From contig DUZC01000035.1 of the NCBI GenBank assembly GCA_013349735.1, positions 1-13,065 of the forward strand: 13,065 bases of DNA, read 5' to 3'. The position numbers and the translations under genes are program-made. Numbering within the stretch: position 1 is the first letter of the stretch; each line of letters opens with the position of its first letter. This document shows positions 1-6,666 of this stretch, piece by piece. This DNA comes from Rhodospirillaceae bacterium. GTDB lineage: Bacteria; Pseudomonadota; Alphaproteobacteria; Rhodospirillales; Magnetospirillaceae. The notes under the pieces are model-generated. The model ran no database searches. It worked only from the letters and a program-made list of their open reading frames with translations, and was not told the origin of the DNA.

Positions 1-51
1 CTCATCCGCTAAATCCGTGTCTTGATACCCAAGCTGCTGTGCCATGGCCAT
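1..51 (-). CDS. 5' end of an unidentified gene leaving the left edge
   Basis: Reading leftwards from an ATG at 51-49 there are 17 open codons to the edge (MAMAQQLGYQDTDLADE). The ATG overlaps the TAA stop of the extensin-like gene by one base (TAATG), and an AGAGG Shine-Dalgarno match (plus-strand 59-63) lies 7 nt before it, which is the usual layout for a translationally coupled next gene of an operon. A second in-frame ATG is at 45-43. The visible peptide is too short to assign to a family. The call rests on the start signals and on the tight packing of the upstream genes. A chance open stretch of 17 codons is possible. Confidence 0.42.
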   Translation of the reverse strand, partial: MAMAQQLGYQDTDLADE

Positions 52-758
52 TAGTTAGCCTCTGGCCTGGTGGCGACACTGCAGGCCTTGTAGGGGCCGA
101 TATCCAGATGGAAATGATCGTGATGCAAGGCGTTGGCATCGGGGGTTATGACCATATTGAAGATCTTGCAGGCGGCACCGGCCAAGTGATGAAGAAAACG
201 GGCCTTGGCCCCGTTTCCGGCCCAGTCATGACGAATGGAGACGCTGGTGCCATCCTCTAATTCAAAACCGGTCAGATCGATAGCCCGCCCCAGCGCATGT
301 TCGGACAGACGGTCCGGATGGTCGCCTCTTTGGCCACGGCAGTCATAGCTTCCGGCATTCAGCATGCGCTTGACCCGCTGGCCTAGCCAGCGCTGGGCCA
401 ACGGTTGCACCGCCGTCGCCTCGAATTCGTTAATTTTGGCGGCCAGCGGACAGGACAGCAGCAGCGAACGGTTCCAGGGGATCAGCGACGCGGTCACTTT
501 TACCGCACCCTGGATGCCGCACCCATCGCTGGTCTGCCAATCGGGCACCCGCTGAAAAACGATCCGCCTTTGCTCTAAATCCATCAGACAGGCGGCAAAA
601 GGATCCTGCGGTGGCGGCGGGGGTGGCGGCGCCGTCTGACAGGCGGCCAGCAAAAGCAGGCCAAACAGCAGGACGCACCGCCCAAAGCGCGCGTTATTGC
701 GGGCCAGGATCCACCAGCCCGGCCGCTTCAAAGCCTTTGCGCCGCAAATGACAGGCAT
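51..758 (-). CDS. Extensin-like C-terminal domain lipoprotein, putative M15-type zinc peptidase fold
   Basis: Likely a cell-envelope protein anchored as a lipoprotein. After a basic N-terminus there is a hydrophobic stretch ending in the lipobox LLAAC (Cys40 when started at 758), then a run of seven prolines (44-50) that probably spans the periplasm. The C-terminal part carries SEHALGRAID (152-161) and HHDHFHLD (212-219). This matches the SxHxxGxAxD and HxDHxH zinc-ligand pattern of the VanY/MepA-like M15 fold and of the bacterial extensin-like C-terminal family, so a peptidoglycan-related role is inferred. Six cysteines after the lipobox could form periplasmic disulfides. The start is uncertain: ATG 758 overlaps queC by 65 bp, ATG 797 would overlap by 104 bp, and a TTG at 731 would give a tidier signal peptide; none has a good Shine-Dalgarno sequence. 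The stop overlaps the ATG of a putative next gene. Confidence 0.8.
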   Translation of the reverse strand: MPVICGAKALKRPGWWILARNNARFGRCVLLFGLLLLAACQTAPPPPPPPQDPFAACLMDLEQRRIVFQRVPDWQTSDGCGIQGAVKVTASLIPWNRSLLLSCPLAAKINEFEATAVQPLAQRWLGQRVKRMLNAGSYDCRGQRGDHPDRLSEHALGRAIDLTGFELEDGTSVSIRHDWAGNGAKARFLHHLAGAACKIFNMVITPDANALHHDHFHLDIGPYKACSVATRPEAN

Positions 759-1392
759 CGCACCGTCCACAGGCCTTGCCACCGGGTAAGGGGTCATAAC
801 AGCTGATGGTCATGCCGTAATCCACCCCCAGGGCAAGACCGGTGCGAATGATCTCGGCCTTGCTGCAATGGATCAAAGGCGTGTGCAGCGTCAAGGCCCG
901 CTGGTCCGTGACGGCGGCCTTGGTGGCCAGATTGGCCATATGGGCAAAGGCTTCGATATAAGCCGGCCGACAATCGGGATAGCCACTGTAATCAATAGCA
1001 TTGACGCCGATGAAAATATCGAACGCCCCCTCGGTTTCCGCCAGCGCCAGCGCGAAAGACAAAAAGATGGTGTTGCGCGCGGGCACATAGGTCACCGGGA
1101 TCCCCTCGGCCATGGCCAGATCAGACCGATCTTTGGGGACTGCGATATCCGCCGTCAGCGCCGAACCGCCAAAGGCGCGCAAATCAATATCGACCACAAC
1201 ATGGCGGCTGGCCCCCAAGGCTTGGGCGACACGGGCAGCGGCCTCGAGTTCGATCTGATGGCGCTGGCCATAGCGAAAGGACAAGGCAATGGGCGCAAAA
1301 CCCTGGCTGTGCGCCAAGGCCAGACAGGTAGCCGAATCAAGGCCGCCCGACAACAGCACGATGGCTTTGGGCCTGCCCACAAGCGTCGCCAC
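694..1392 (-). CDS. queC: 7-cyano-7-deazaguanine synthase QueC
   Basis: Converts 7-carboxy-7-deazaguanine to preQ0 with ATP and ammonia, a cytoplasmic step in making the queuosine tRNA modification. The N-terminus has the PP-loop SGGLDS (residues 15-20) used for substrate adenylation. The C-terminal part has the zinc site Cys198, Cys208, Cys211 and Cys214 (CYDP...CGRCDAC). The length of 232 residues is normal for the family. The start is a GTG at 1392-1390, directly abutting the TAA of hldE; an in-frame GTG four codons further in is an alternative. No strong Shine-Dalgarno sequence is visible, so translation probably depends on ribosomes finishing hldE. The end overlaps the start of the extensin-like gene. 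No queD, queE or queF is in view. Confidence 0.95.
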   Translation of the reverse strand: MATLVGRPKAIVLLSGGLDSATCLALAHSQGFAPIALSFRYGQRHQIELEAAARVAQALGASRHVVVDIDLRAFGGSALTADIAVPKDRSDLAMAEGIPVTYVPARNTIFLSFALALAETEGAFDIFIGVNAIDYSGYPDCRPAYIEAFAHMANLATKAAVTDQRALTLHTPLIHCSKAEIIRTGLALGVDYGMTISCYDPLPGGKACGRCDACHLRRKGFEAAGLVDPGPQ

Positions 1393-2856
1393 TTACTGGT
1401 TCATCCGCGCAATGGTGGCGGTGGTGCTGTGGCCTTCGGCCAATTGGGCCAGAATGACTTTGCCGCCCCAGCCCTGAACCAAATCAGCCCCCACCACCTG
1501 TGCCACCGCGTAATCCGCCCCTTTGACCAAAAGATCGGGACGCAGGCGGGTGATCAAGTCCAGTGGCGTGTCCTGGTCGAACACAACCACCAAATCCACA
1601 CTGCCCAAAGAGGACAGCACGGTGGCCCGCGCCGCTTCCGATTGAACCGGCCGGCTGGGCCCCTTCAGCCTTTTGACCGACTGGTCGCTGTTCAGCCCCA
1701 CCACCAGGCGGTCGCAATGGGCCTTGGCCTGTTCGAGCAATGAGACATGGCCCGGATGAAGCAAATCGAAACAGCCATTGGTAAAGCCGATGCGGTAGCC
1801 CTTCAGCCGCCAGCGTTCGAGTTGCTCGATGGCGGCATCGGCCGTCAGCACCTTGGCTTCGCCGGCCACCAGATCGGAATGATGCAGCGCCGCCACCAGA
1901 TCCGAACCATAGGCCACCGCGGTGCCCACCTTGCCGACGACAATGCCCGCCGCCACATTGGCCAGACGCGCGGCATCCAACAAGGGCAGCCCGCCGGCCA
2001 TGGCCGCGGCCATGGTGGCCACGACGGTATCACCGGCCCCCGAGACGTCAAAAACTTCACGGGCTTCGGCGGGAAGATGATGGGTCGAGCCGTCCTCCAG
2101 GACCAAACTCATGCCATCCTGGCTACGGGTCACCAGCACATTAGCGATGCCGCAGTCCGCCATCACTTTGCGGGCCGCGGCGACGATCTCCTCGGTGCTG
2201 GCCACGGCCATGCCGGTGGCTTCCTGCAATTCCTTGCGATTGGGGGTGACCAGCGTCGCTCCGGCATAAACCGCGTAATCGCGCCCCTTGGGGTCGACGA
2301 TCACCGGACGCCCCGCCGCCTTGGCCAAAGCGATCAGCGCCGGCAAGGAGGTGGGCGTCAGCACGCCTTTCCCATAGTCGGACAGCACGACCAAATCGAC
2401 CTTTGCCAGCAAGGTCGCCACTTGCTTCAGGATCTGGCCCTGGACCCCGGCGCCGGGCAGCACCAAGGTTTCCTGGTCTGCCCGGAGCAATTGCTGCCCC
2501 CCGGCGAAGAATCGGGTTTTAATGGTGGTCTGACGGTCATTTTCGACGATCAGTAAAGGATCGACCGCCGCATGTTCGCCGACCAGACGGGTCACCTCAC
2601 GGGCCGCCAGATCGTCACCGACCACCGCGACGAAATGGGGGTTCGCCCCCAAGGCCACCAAATTTCGAACCACATTGCCGGCGCCACCCAGCATGGCGAC
2701 TTCCCGCAAAACCCGCAAAACCGGGATTGGCGCCTCGGGCGAAATGCGTTCCACTTCGCCATAGACGAAGCGATCGAGCATGACATCCCCGACGCAAAGC
2801 ACCGAGCGGCCTTCCAGGCTGGGAATGCGGGCGGCAAGAGCAGATTGATCAGTCAT
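1393..2856 (-). CDS. hldE: Bifunctional D-beta-D-heptose 7-phosphate kinase / heptose 1-phosphate adenylyltransferase HldE
   Basis: Two-domain cytoplasmic enzyme of ADP-L-glycero-D-manno-heptose synthesis, supplying heptose for the inner core of LPS. The N-terminal ribokinase/PfkB domain (about 10-325) has the early glycine motif LGGAGNV (56-62) and the catalytic DVSGAGD (270-276). The C-terminal nucleotidyltransferase domain (about 350-487) starts with GFTNGCFDLLHPGH (357-370), which contains the HxGH signature. At 487 residues it is full length, and the two activities are fused as in E. coli. The ATG at 2856 has no clear Shine-Dalgarno sequence. The gene heads a tightly packed minus-strand unit with queC and the extensin-like gene. 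It is divergent from the EAL-like genes across a repeat-bearing spacer. Confidence 0.96.
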   Translation of the reverse strand: MTDQSALAARIPSLEGRSVLCVGDVMLDRFVYGEVERISPEAPIPVLRVLREVAMLGGAGNVVRNLVALGANPHFVAVVGDDLAAREVTRLVGEHAAVDPLLIVENDRQTTIKTRFFAGGQQLLRADQETLVLPGAGVQGQILKQVATLLAKVDLVVLSDYGKGVLTPTSLPALIALAKAAGRPVIVDPKGRDYAVYAGATLVTPNRKELQEATGMAVASTEEIVAAARKVMADCGIANVLVTRSQDGMSLVLEDGSTHHLPAEAREVFDVSGAGDTVVATMAAAMAGGLPLLDAARLANVAAGIVVGKVGTAVAYGSDLVAALHHSDLVAGEAKVLTADAAIEQLERWRLKGYRIGFTNGCFDLLHPGHVSLLEQAKAHCDRLVVGLNSDQSVKRLKGPSRPVQSEAARATVLSSLGSVDLVVVFDQDTPLDLITRLRPDLLVKGADYAVAQVVGADLVQGWGGKVILAQLAEGHSTTATIARMNQ

Positions 2857-2883
2857 AGGTTCTGGCTAACCCAACGGGGAGAA

Positions 2884-2904
2884 GCATGCAATAAAAATGC
2901 ATGC
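2884..2904. repeat. 7-bp perfect inverted repeat upstream of hldE
   Basis: GCATGCA (2884-2890) and TGCATGC (2898-2904) form a perfect inverted repeat around the 7-nt loop ATAAAAA, 28 nt upstream of the hldE ATG. It could be an operator half-site pair, a small hairpin in the hldE leader, or a boundary of the repeat insertion that begins at 2911. It has no T-tract that would make it a terminator. Confidence 0.4.
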
Positions 2905-2910
2905 AGTTTA

Positions 2911-3010
2911 ATGGCCTTGCCACCCCTCAAACGCCGGGCGCGGGCTCCGCCCGCTGGGCTTGCGCGCGAATTATCGCGCGGGCGCTCAATGCGCCAACGC
3001 CGCGTACGCG
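2911..3010. repeat. Hairpin-rich 100-bp direct repeat, copy 1
   Basis: This is 99 of 100 bases identical to 3017-3116. Four short palindromic units follow one another: GCGGGC/GCCCGC around TCC (2940-2954), CGCGCGA/TCGCGCG around ATTA (2963-2980), GGCGC/GCGCC around TCAAT (2981-2995) and the 10-bp palindrome CGCGTACGCG (3001-3010). The layout resembles REP/BIME-type intergenic elements, but I do not recognise the family. Such elements are often found beyond gene ends, whereas this one sits between two divergent gene starts. Confidence 0.85.
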
Positions 3011-3016
3011 AAAAAT

Positions 3017-3116
3017 ATGGCCTTGCCACCCCTCAAACGCCGGGCGCGGGCTCCGCCCGCTGGGCTTGCGCGCGAATTATCGCGCGGGCGCTCAATGCGC
3101 CAACGCCGCCTACGCG
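3017..3116. repeat. Hairpin-rich 100-bp direct repeat, copy 2
   Basis: Second copy of the 2911-3010 repeat, same orientation, 6 nt (AAAAAT) after copy 1. The only difference is C at 3110 where copy 1 has G at 3004. This breaks the CGCGTACGCG palindrome but fits a new 6-bp stem using bases beyond the unit (CGCCGC 3104-3109 with GCGGCG 3114-3119). The near identity points to a recent tandem duplication or to two insertions of the same element. Confidence 0.85.
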
Positions 3117-3120
3117 GCGG

Positions 3121-3180
3121 AGAACAAGAATAGTTTTCCTAACCAATTGTTTTCACTTGCAGGGATAATGATTTAAATTA
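3121..3180 (+). promoter_or_regulatory. AT-rich segment, candidate promoter for the EAL-like genes
   Basis: The only AT-rich stretch in this spacer lies between the repeats and the first EAL-like start. GATAAT at 3164-3169 is a good -10-like hexamer, but 17 nt upstream there is only AACCAA, a poor -35 match, so a sigma-70 promoter is weakly supported. The palindrome ATTTAAAT follows at 3171-3178. An activator-dependent promoter or another sigma factor would also fit. Confidence 0.25.
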
Positions 3181-3211
3181 AGGCTAGCCGTGGAAAGCGG
3201 CATCGGGGGGT

Positions 3212-3218
3212 GGAAAGG
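3212..3218 (+). promoter_or_regulatory. Ribosome binding site choosing ATG 3225
   Basis: The purine-rich GGAAAGG ends 6 nt before the ATG at 3225. The alternative GTG start at 3210 would place this site inside the coding region and has its own run of G only directly before it, so ATG 3225 is preferred. Confidence 0.5.
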
Positions 3219-3224
3219 CGGTTC

Positions 3225-4583
3225 ATGAATTTTCCTATGGCGGGCGCGCCCGGCCCAGAAATCGTCACGCAGGAAAAGCTGCTGCTTGATGCCGCTGAAC
3301 GGATCGCCCGGATTCGCGACGGGCGACTGGCGGTGCATGTGCATCTGTCGGCGCTAAGACCGACCAACCGCCAGGAAGGCCATATCCGCATCGCGCTGCG
3401 CATGCTGGAACCGATGGTCAATGCCTATCGTGGCCAAATGTTTCTGTTGGGCAATTCTGACATTGTCTTCATGGTCAAGGACCCCAATCCTACCGACGTC
3501 GAAAATATGATCTTTAAGCTGCGGGCCCTGTTCTCAAAGGACCCGCTGACCTATGCCGACAGCGGAGATGGCCGCGATAATTTCTGTACCTGGTATGATC
3601 TGGGCCTGGAATATGAGGCTTTTCTGGCGGTAAGCCAAAAAGCCGCCAGCGAAGCGCAGCGGCGGCAAAAGGCTAAAGCCATCGTCACCAAAGAAATCAA
3701 TAATCTCGATGCGAAGAGCTTGGGAACCGTCCTGGAACGGATCGCCACCATCGATATTGCCAAACTGATCCGTCGCCAGGCCGCTATTGCCATTACCCAT
3801 CAGGGCAATGCCGAGGTGCTGTTTCAGGAATTCTTCATCGCCATGTCGGAATTGCAAAAGGCTCTGGCGCCGGACATCAATCTTTTGGGCAATCGCTGGC
3901 TGTTTCAGCATTTAAGCCAGACCCTGGATTTTCGCATGCTGGGTGCCCTGCAAAGCCTGAAACTGACCCAGCGCCCGCCGACCTATAGCCTTAATCTCAA
4001 TATCAGCGCGGTCGCCACCAAATCCTTTACCGATTTCGAGAAAAGTCTGCCGCCCGACAGCCGGGTTTCGGTCGAGCTCCAGGTGCTGGATGTCTTGGCT
4101 GACAGCCGCGGTTATTATGCGGCGCGCGAGTCCTTGCGGGAAAAGGGCCATCTGGTGGCGATTGACGGGCTGAATGAACTGACCCTGCGCCTGATGGATT
4201 TACGTCAGTTCGACGCGGATCTGCACAAAATCAGTTGGAGCCCGGAAATGCGCGAGGCCGAACATGGCGACGCGGTGGCAGCGGCCCTGATGCCGGTGGC
4301 GCCGGAACGGCTTTTGCTGGCCCGCTGCGATTCCGAAGCCGCCATCACCTGGGGGATGAACCAGGGCATCAGCCGCTTCCAGGGCCGTCATGTTGATGCC
4401 ATGCTGGCCGCTTATACCATGCATGGCTGTGACAAGGCGGCGGCCTGTACACTGGCCCAATGTATTTCGCGCCATGGAGTGGTGACCGGACCGCTGCGCA
4501 ATGACTGTGGCAATAATCAGATGCTGGACTCGTCCCCGGTCATGCGTGTCGCCCGGCCGAAGCAGCGACAGGAGACCCTGTAA
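3225..4583 (+). CDS. Degenerate GGDEF-EAL-like protein A (first of tandem pair), Cys-rich tail
   Basis: Not recognised as a named family; about 452 residues, no signal peptide or membrane segment. Residue numbers count from the alternative GTG at 3210 (subtract 5 for ATG 3225). Residues about 38-112 look like a worn GGDEF fold: FLLGNSDIVFMVK (78-90) sits where RxGGDEFxxLL would be. A helical linker follows (about 125-225). Residues about 225-400 read like the later part of an EAL domain: SLNLNIS (260-266), VELQVLDVL (288-296), VAIDG (316-320), DLHKISW (337-343) and FQGRHVDAM (390-398). The EAL motif and the DDFG-type loop are absent, so c-di-GMP hydrolysis is unlikely and a binding or scaffold role is inferred. 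The tail has Cys407, 413, 418 and 433, absent from protein B. The stop overlaps the start of gene B. Confidence 0.72.
   Translation: MNFPMAGAPGPEIVTQEKLLLDAAERIARIRDGRLAVHVHLSALRPTNRQEGHIRIALRMLEPMVNAYRGQMFLLGNSDIVFMVKDPNPTDVENMIFKLRALFSKDPLTYADSGDGRDNFCTWYDLGLEYEAFLAVSQKAASEAQRRQKAKAIVTKEINNLDAKSLGTVLERIATIDIAKLIRRQAAIAITHQGNAEVLFQEFFIAMSELQKALAPDINLLGNRWLFQHLSQTLDFRMLGALQSLKLTQRPPTYSLNLNISAVATKSFTDFEKSLPPDSRVSVELQVLDVLADSRGYYAARESLREKGHLVAIDGLNELTLRLMDLRQFDADLHKISWSPEMREAEHGDAVAAALMPVAPERLLLARCDSEAAITWGMNQGISRFQGRHVDAMLAAYTMHGCDKAAACTLAQCISRHGVVTGPLRNDCGNNQMLDSSPVMRVARPKQRQETL
4570..4574 (+). promoter_or_regulatory. Ribosome binding site of EAL-like gene B inside gene A
   Basis: AGGAG lies 8 nt before the ATG at 4583, within the last codons of gene A. 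Together with the one-base TAATG overlap this indicates coupled translation of the pair, and so roughly matched amounts of the two proteins. Confidence 0.65.
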
Positions 4584-5875
4584 TGGCCTTCAGCCCCAGT
4601 GATCGCGCCGCCACCGAACGGCAGAAAATGATCGCCCAGCGTCTGCCCAGCGGCGAGAATCTGTTGCTGGAATATATCCACAAACTGGAACGCCATCGCC
4701 GTGGCCGCAGGGCCGTGCTGATCCGCCTGTCGATTCTGCAGGCCGTCAACCGCCGCGAACATCACGTGCGCATCGCCGCCGCAACCTTTGAAACCCTGGT
4801 CAAACAGCTTAAAGGACAGGTCTTTGCCCTGTCCAATGCCGACATCATTTTCATTTTCAAGGAAGCCGCGCTCGAGGAAGTCGAGGCCGGCATCGTTAAA
4901 TTGCGTTTTCTGTTCAGCGACGATCCCGCCCTGGCCAGCGACGATCGCGAAGGTAGTACTTTCACCGACTGGTTCTTGCTGGAACGCGACTATGATTCGC
5001 TGCTGCATTTCGCCCAGCGCATGCTGAATGAAGAACGTCAGCGGCGGACCCAGGAATTCGCCCAGGGGCTGGTAGAACAGCAAATGCCGCGCCAACAGAA
5101 GCGGGGTGAACCGCTGACCCCGATGATGCTGGCGAAAATGGAGGAAGCGCTGGTCCGCGCCGATCTGGCCAATATGATGCGCCGCCAGGCGGTCTGTGCC
5201 ATGGTCGGCAAAGCGCCGCCGCAACCGGTTTTCCACGAATTATTCATTTCGATCGCCGATCTGCGCGAAACCCTGCTGCCCAATGTCAATCTGGCGTCCA
5301 GCCCCTGGCTGTTCCAGCAACTGACCGAGACCCTGGACCGCAGGGTTTTGTCTTTGCTGAACAAACATGATGACCGGACCGTCGCCGGGGATGTCAGTAT
5401 CAATCTTAATGTCCAGACCCTTCTGTCCCACGAGTTCCTGACCTTTGACGACAATATCAAGGCCAGCATGCGCGGCACCATCGTGCTGGAATTGCAAAAG
5501 GTGGATATCTTCGCCGATCTTGGCGCGTTTCTTTTCGCCCGCGACTTCGCGCATGATCGCGGCTATCGCATCTGTATCGACGGCGTCAATTTAGAGTCGG
5601 CCCCCTTTGTCGACCGCGAGCGCTTGGGGATCGATCTGGTCAAGCTGGTCTGGGACCCGGCTATGGCCACGGGCAAATTACCCAATGGCAGCCCGCTCCT
5701 GGACTATGTTCATCGCTGCGGTCCGTCCCGGGCCATTCTTTGCCGCTGTGACGCCCAGGATGCCGTCGATTGCGGCCAGGCCACCGGCATTACCCTGTTC
5801 CAGGGCCGCCATGTCGAAGCCCTGCTGACCGCTGAAATTCAGCGCCAGAAGGGCAGCTTCCGCCGTCGCCGATAG
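4583..5875 (+). CDS. Degenerate GGDEF-EAL-like protein B (second of tandem pair)
   Basis: A 430-residue predicted cytoplasmic protein, clearly paralogous to protein A along its length. The N-terminal domain (about 40-112) has FALSNADIIFIFK (81-93) at the position of a GGDEF hairpin, with neither GGDEF nor a plausible active variant. A charged helical linker (about 135-205) includes an Arg/Gln-rich stretch. The C-terminal EAL-like domain (about 215-415) keeps structural landmarks SINLN (272-276), VLELQKVDIF (301-310), CIDGV (331-335), DLVKLVW (351-357) and GITLFQGRHVEAL (402-414), but lacks the EAL triplet and the DDFG acidic pair. It ends in a basic FRRRR tail and has no cysteine-rich extension. 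Inferred role: c-di-GMP sensing without turnover, or partner binding to protein A. Its stop is 17 nt before cobS, so co-transcription is likely. Confidence 0.72.
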   Translation: MAFSPSDRAATERQKMIAQRLPSGENLLLEYIHKLERHRRGRRAVLIRLSILQAVNRREHHVRIAAATFETLVKQLKGQVFALSNADIIFIFKEAALEEVEAGIVKLRFLFSDDPALASDDREGSTFTDWFLLERDYDSLLHFAQRMLNEERQRRTQEFAQGLVEQQMPRQQKRGEPLTPMMLAKMEEALVRADLANMMRRQAVCAMVGKAPPQPVFHELFISIADLRETLLPNVNLASSPWLFQQLTETLDRRVLSLLNKHDDRTVAGDVSINLNVQTLLSHEFLTFDDNIKASMRGTIVLELQKVDIFADLGAFLFARDFAHDRGYRICIDGVNLESAPFVDRERLGIDLVKLVWDPAMATGKLPNGSPLLDYVHRCGPSRAILCRCDAQDAVDCGQATGITLFQGRHVEALLTAEIQRQKGSFRRRR

Positions 5876-5892
5876 ACATCAAAGCCAAAACA

Positions 5893-6666
5893 ATGCCGGA
5901 AACAACCGTGGGTTTGGCCAGGCAATTGCGGGATGATCTGCATCTGGCCTTATCCTTTCTGACCCGCCTGCCCTTGCCGGCTCTGCGCGAAATGCCCGCC
6001 GACCGATTGGCCCGTTCGATGCGCCTGTTCCCCCTGGCGGGATTGGTGGTGGGGGGGGTGTCGGCCTTGGTTTACGGGGCGGCCTTTCGGTTTTTAGGGC
6101 CGGTCCCGGCCGCCTGGCTGGCCCTGGCCGCCAGTATCGCTTTGACCGGCGCCTTGCATGAAGACGGGCTGGCCGATATCGCTGACGGGTTCGGCGGCGG
6201 CGCCGACAAGCCGGCCAAGCTGGCCATCATGAGGGACAGCCGGCTGGGCAGCTATGGTGTTCTGGCCCTGGTTCTGGGCCTGTTGCTGCGGGGCGGCGCT
6301 TTAAGCGCCCTGGCCGAGCCGGGACGCGTCGCGGTGGGGTTGCTGGTCGCCCATTGTCTGTCCCGCGCCGTTATTCCTTTGGTGATGCTGGGGCTGCCCC
6401 CGGCCCGAGACAACGGTCTTGGCGCCGGTGCCGGCAGACCGAGCCCGGGCACCGCCACCATCGCCGTCCTGCTGGCCTTGGTCGTCACCGCCCTGCTTTT
6501 GCCGGTTGCCAGCAGCCTGACCGTTGTTCTGGCGGCTTTGACGGCGGCTTTTTTGTTGGCCCTGCTGGCCAGACGCCAGATCGGCGGTCAAACCGGCGAT
6601 GTGCTGGGCGCCGTGCAGCAAGTGACGGAAACCGCCGTTCTGCTCGCCGCGGTTGGCGGCCCATGA
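5893..6666 (+). CDS. cobS: Adenosylcobinamide-GDP ribazoletransferase (cobalamin synthase) CobS
   Basis: Integral inner-membrane enzyme that joins adenosylcobinamide-GDP to alpha-ribazole (phosphate), completing the nucleotide loop of cobalamin. Family marks are FLTRLPLP (22-29), the acidic GALHEDGLADIADGFGGG (86-103), probably the metal and substrate site, and GGQTGDVLGAVQQVTE (231-246). Several hydrophobic segments (about 47-66, 74-88, 122-140, 146-168, 189-228) fit a multi-pass protein. The 257 residues are normal for the family. The ATG at 5893 has no clear Shine-Dalgarno sequence; the gene follows EAL-like gene B after 17 nt, and its TGA overlaps the next ATG by 4 nt. Confidence 0.95.
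   Translation: MPETTVGLARQLRDDLHLALSFLTRLPLPALREMPADRLARSMRLFPLAGLVVGGVSALVYGAAFRFLGPVPAAWLALAASIALTGALHEDGLADIADGFGGGADKPAKLAIMRDSRLGSYGVLALVLGLLLRGGALSALAEPGRVAVGLLVAHCLSRAVIPLVMLGLPPARDNGLGAGAGRPSPGTATIAVLLALVVTALLLPVASSLTVVLAALTAAFLLALLARRQIGGQTGDVLGAVQQVTETAVLLAAVGGP

Larger units (their letters stand above)
2857..3224. other. Divergent intergenic region between hldE and the EAL-like pair
   Basis: This 368-nt gene-free stretch separates the left-hand minus-strand unit from the plus-strand EAL-like genes. From left to right it holds the 5' leader of hldE, a 7-bp inverted repeat (2884-2904), two 100-bp direct repeats (2911-3010 and 3017-3116) and an AT-rich segment (about 3121-3180) with a weak promoter-like box. 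Open frames run through the repeats, but they are G+C-driven, start without ribosome sites and encode low-complexity Arg/Ala/Pro peptides, so I do not annotate them. Confidence 0.8.

Noticed and set aside
868..2556. Long plus-strand open frames opposite queC and hldE (868-1743, 1747-2556)
   Set aside because: They lie antisense to two clearly recognised genes, have His/Gly/Gln-rich composition without domain motifs, and are expected from high G+C codon use.
2911..3116. CRISPR-like array
   Set aside because: There are only two units, each 100 bp, with a 6-nt gap and no spacers or cas genes.
2911..3120. Rho-independent terminators in the repeat hairpins
   Set aside because: The stems are G+C-rich but none is followed by a T-tract on either strand, and both flanking genes start rather than end here.
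2572..3176. Plus-strand open frames running through the duplicated repeat
   Set aside because: The predicted peptides simply mirror the repeat in Arg/Ala/Pro-rich form, have no ribosome sites, and part of one is antisense to hldE.
6354..6662. N-terminal extension of the CobC-like frame inside cobS
   Set aside because: The extension overlaps the coding sequence of CobS, has no phosphatase features, and the ATGA junction at 6663 gives the conserved N-terminus.
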